Source: Nitrospirota bacterium (GTDB taxonomy: Bacteria > Nitrospinota > Nitrospinia > Nitrospinales > Nitrospinaceae). From it: DNA of 6,154 nt. Positions 5,997 through 6,154 of the stretch are shown piece after piece. Where the stretch lies: NCBI GenBank assembly GCA_003229345.1, contig QIDN01000355.1, positions 1 through 6,154 of the forward strand, read 5' to 3'. The notes below the pieces were generated by a model. The model did no database searches. It was not told the origin of the DNA and saw only the letters and a program-made list of their open reading frames with translations. Positions within the stretch are counted from its first letter, which is position 1. Every line of letters begins with the position of its first letter. Made by a program: the position numbers and the translations under genes.

Positions 5997-6154
5997 TTAT
6001 GCCTTACCGTTGGCTGCCGCGATAACATCGATTTCCACCTTGGCGCCTTTGGGGAGGGCTGCGACCTGGACGCAGGCTCGGGCGGGTTTACTGGTTGCGA
6101 AGGCTTTTTCATAGACCTCATTCATCCGAGCGAAATGATTCATGTCTGAAAGGT
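5997..6154 (-). CDS. ridA: RidA family enamine/imine deaminase, C-terminal part
   Basis: The frame is open to the right edge on the minus strand and encodes the last 51 residues of a protein usually about 125-130 long, so roughly 60 percent lies outside. The visible sequence contains DMNHFARMNEVYEKAF, KPARACVQVAALPKGAKVEI and a short tail, which match the C-terminal half of the YjgF/YER057c/UK114 family. The Arg in PARACV is the conserved residue that binds the substrate carboxylate in RidA, and the Glu of VEID is also conserved. RidA hydrolyses reactive 2-aminoacrylate-type enamines made by PLP enzymes, protecting those enzymes. Members of this family without the Arg have other roles, so its presence supports true deaminase activity. 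It is the upstream gene of a likely pair with the dihaem cytochrome. Confidence 0.93.
   Translation of the reverse strand, partial: LSDMNHFARMNEVYEKAFATSKPARACVQVAALPKGAKVEIDVIAAANGKA

Overview
The window is a piece of a bacterial chromosome carrying seven protein genes, two of them cut by the window edges. The mix of housekeeping genes (enolase, an FtsB-type division protein, an IHF/HU protein, QueA), two multihaem c-type cytochromes and an animal/plant-like UDP-glucose dehydrogenase suggests a Gram-negative respiratory bacterium. Nitrospinota or a deltaproteobacterial lineage would fit. That assignment is inference from gene content, not from any marker gene.

Layout: positions 1-1353 hold a plus-strand pair, the enolase 3' part followed by an ftsB-like gene that overlaps it by 4 bases. 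Positions 1354-1893 are a gene-free, AT-rich stretch of about 540 bases. It contains an imperfect palindrome, a possible sigma70-type promoter, and a run of inverted repeats that fold into a long rod-like hairpin (1706-1804) with a possible closing stem (1681-1688 with 1828-1835). It ends at the ribosome binding site of an ihfA-like gene (1894-2181). I read it as a structured leader or a small RNA; I cannot assign it to a known family. queA (2214-3257, minus) converges on ihfA.

Positions 3258-3411 separate queA from a divergent tetrahaem c554-like cytochrome gene (3412-4230). This gap contains a good sigma70-type promoter and a small dyad overlapping its -35 box. A very strong intrinsic terminator (4261-4302) ends the cytochrome transcript. 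Only 17 bases later the UDP-glucose 6-dehydrogenase gene begins (4320-5717). The right end carries a minus-strand pair, ridA (5997-6154, cut by the edge) and then a small membrane-anchored dihaem cytochrome (5735-5992). Their 4-base gap implies cotranscription.

How the genes relate: eno supplies phosphoenolpyruvate in glycolysis/gluconeogenesis, ftsB acts in the divisome, ihfA shapes DNA, queA makes the epoxyqueuosine precursor in tRNA, and ugd makes UDP-glucuronate for surface polysaccharides. The two cytochromes point to periplasmic electron transfer. Their partners are not in the window. I see no obvious new defence, mobile or biosynthetic system. The least explained signals are the structured region before ihfA and the CX3CH haem motif of the larger cytochrome.
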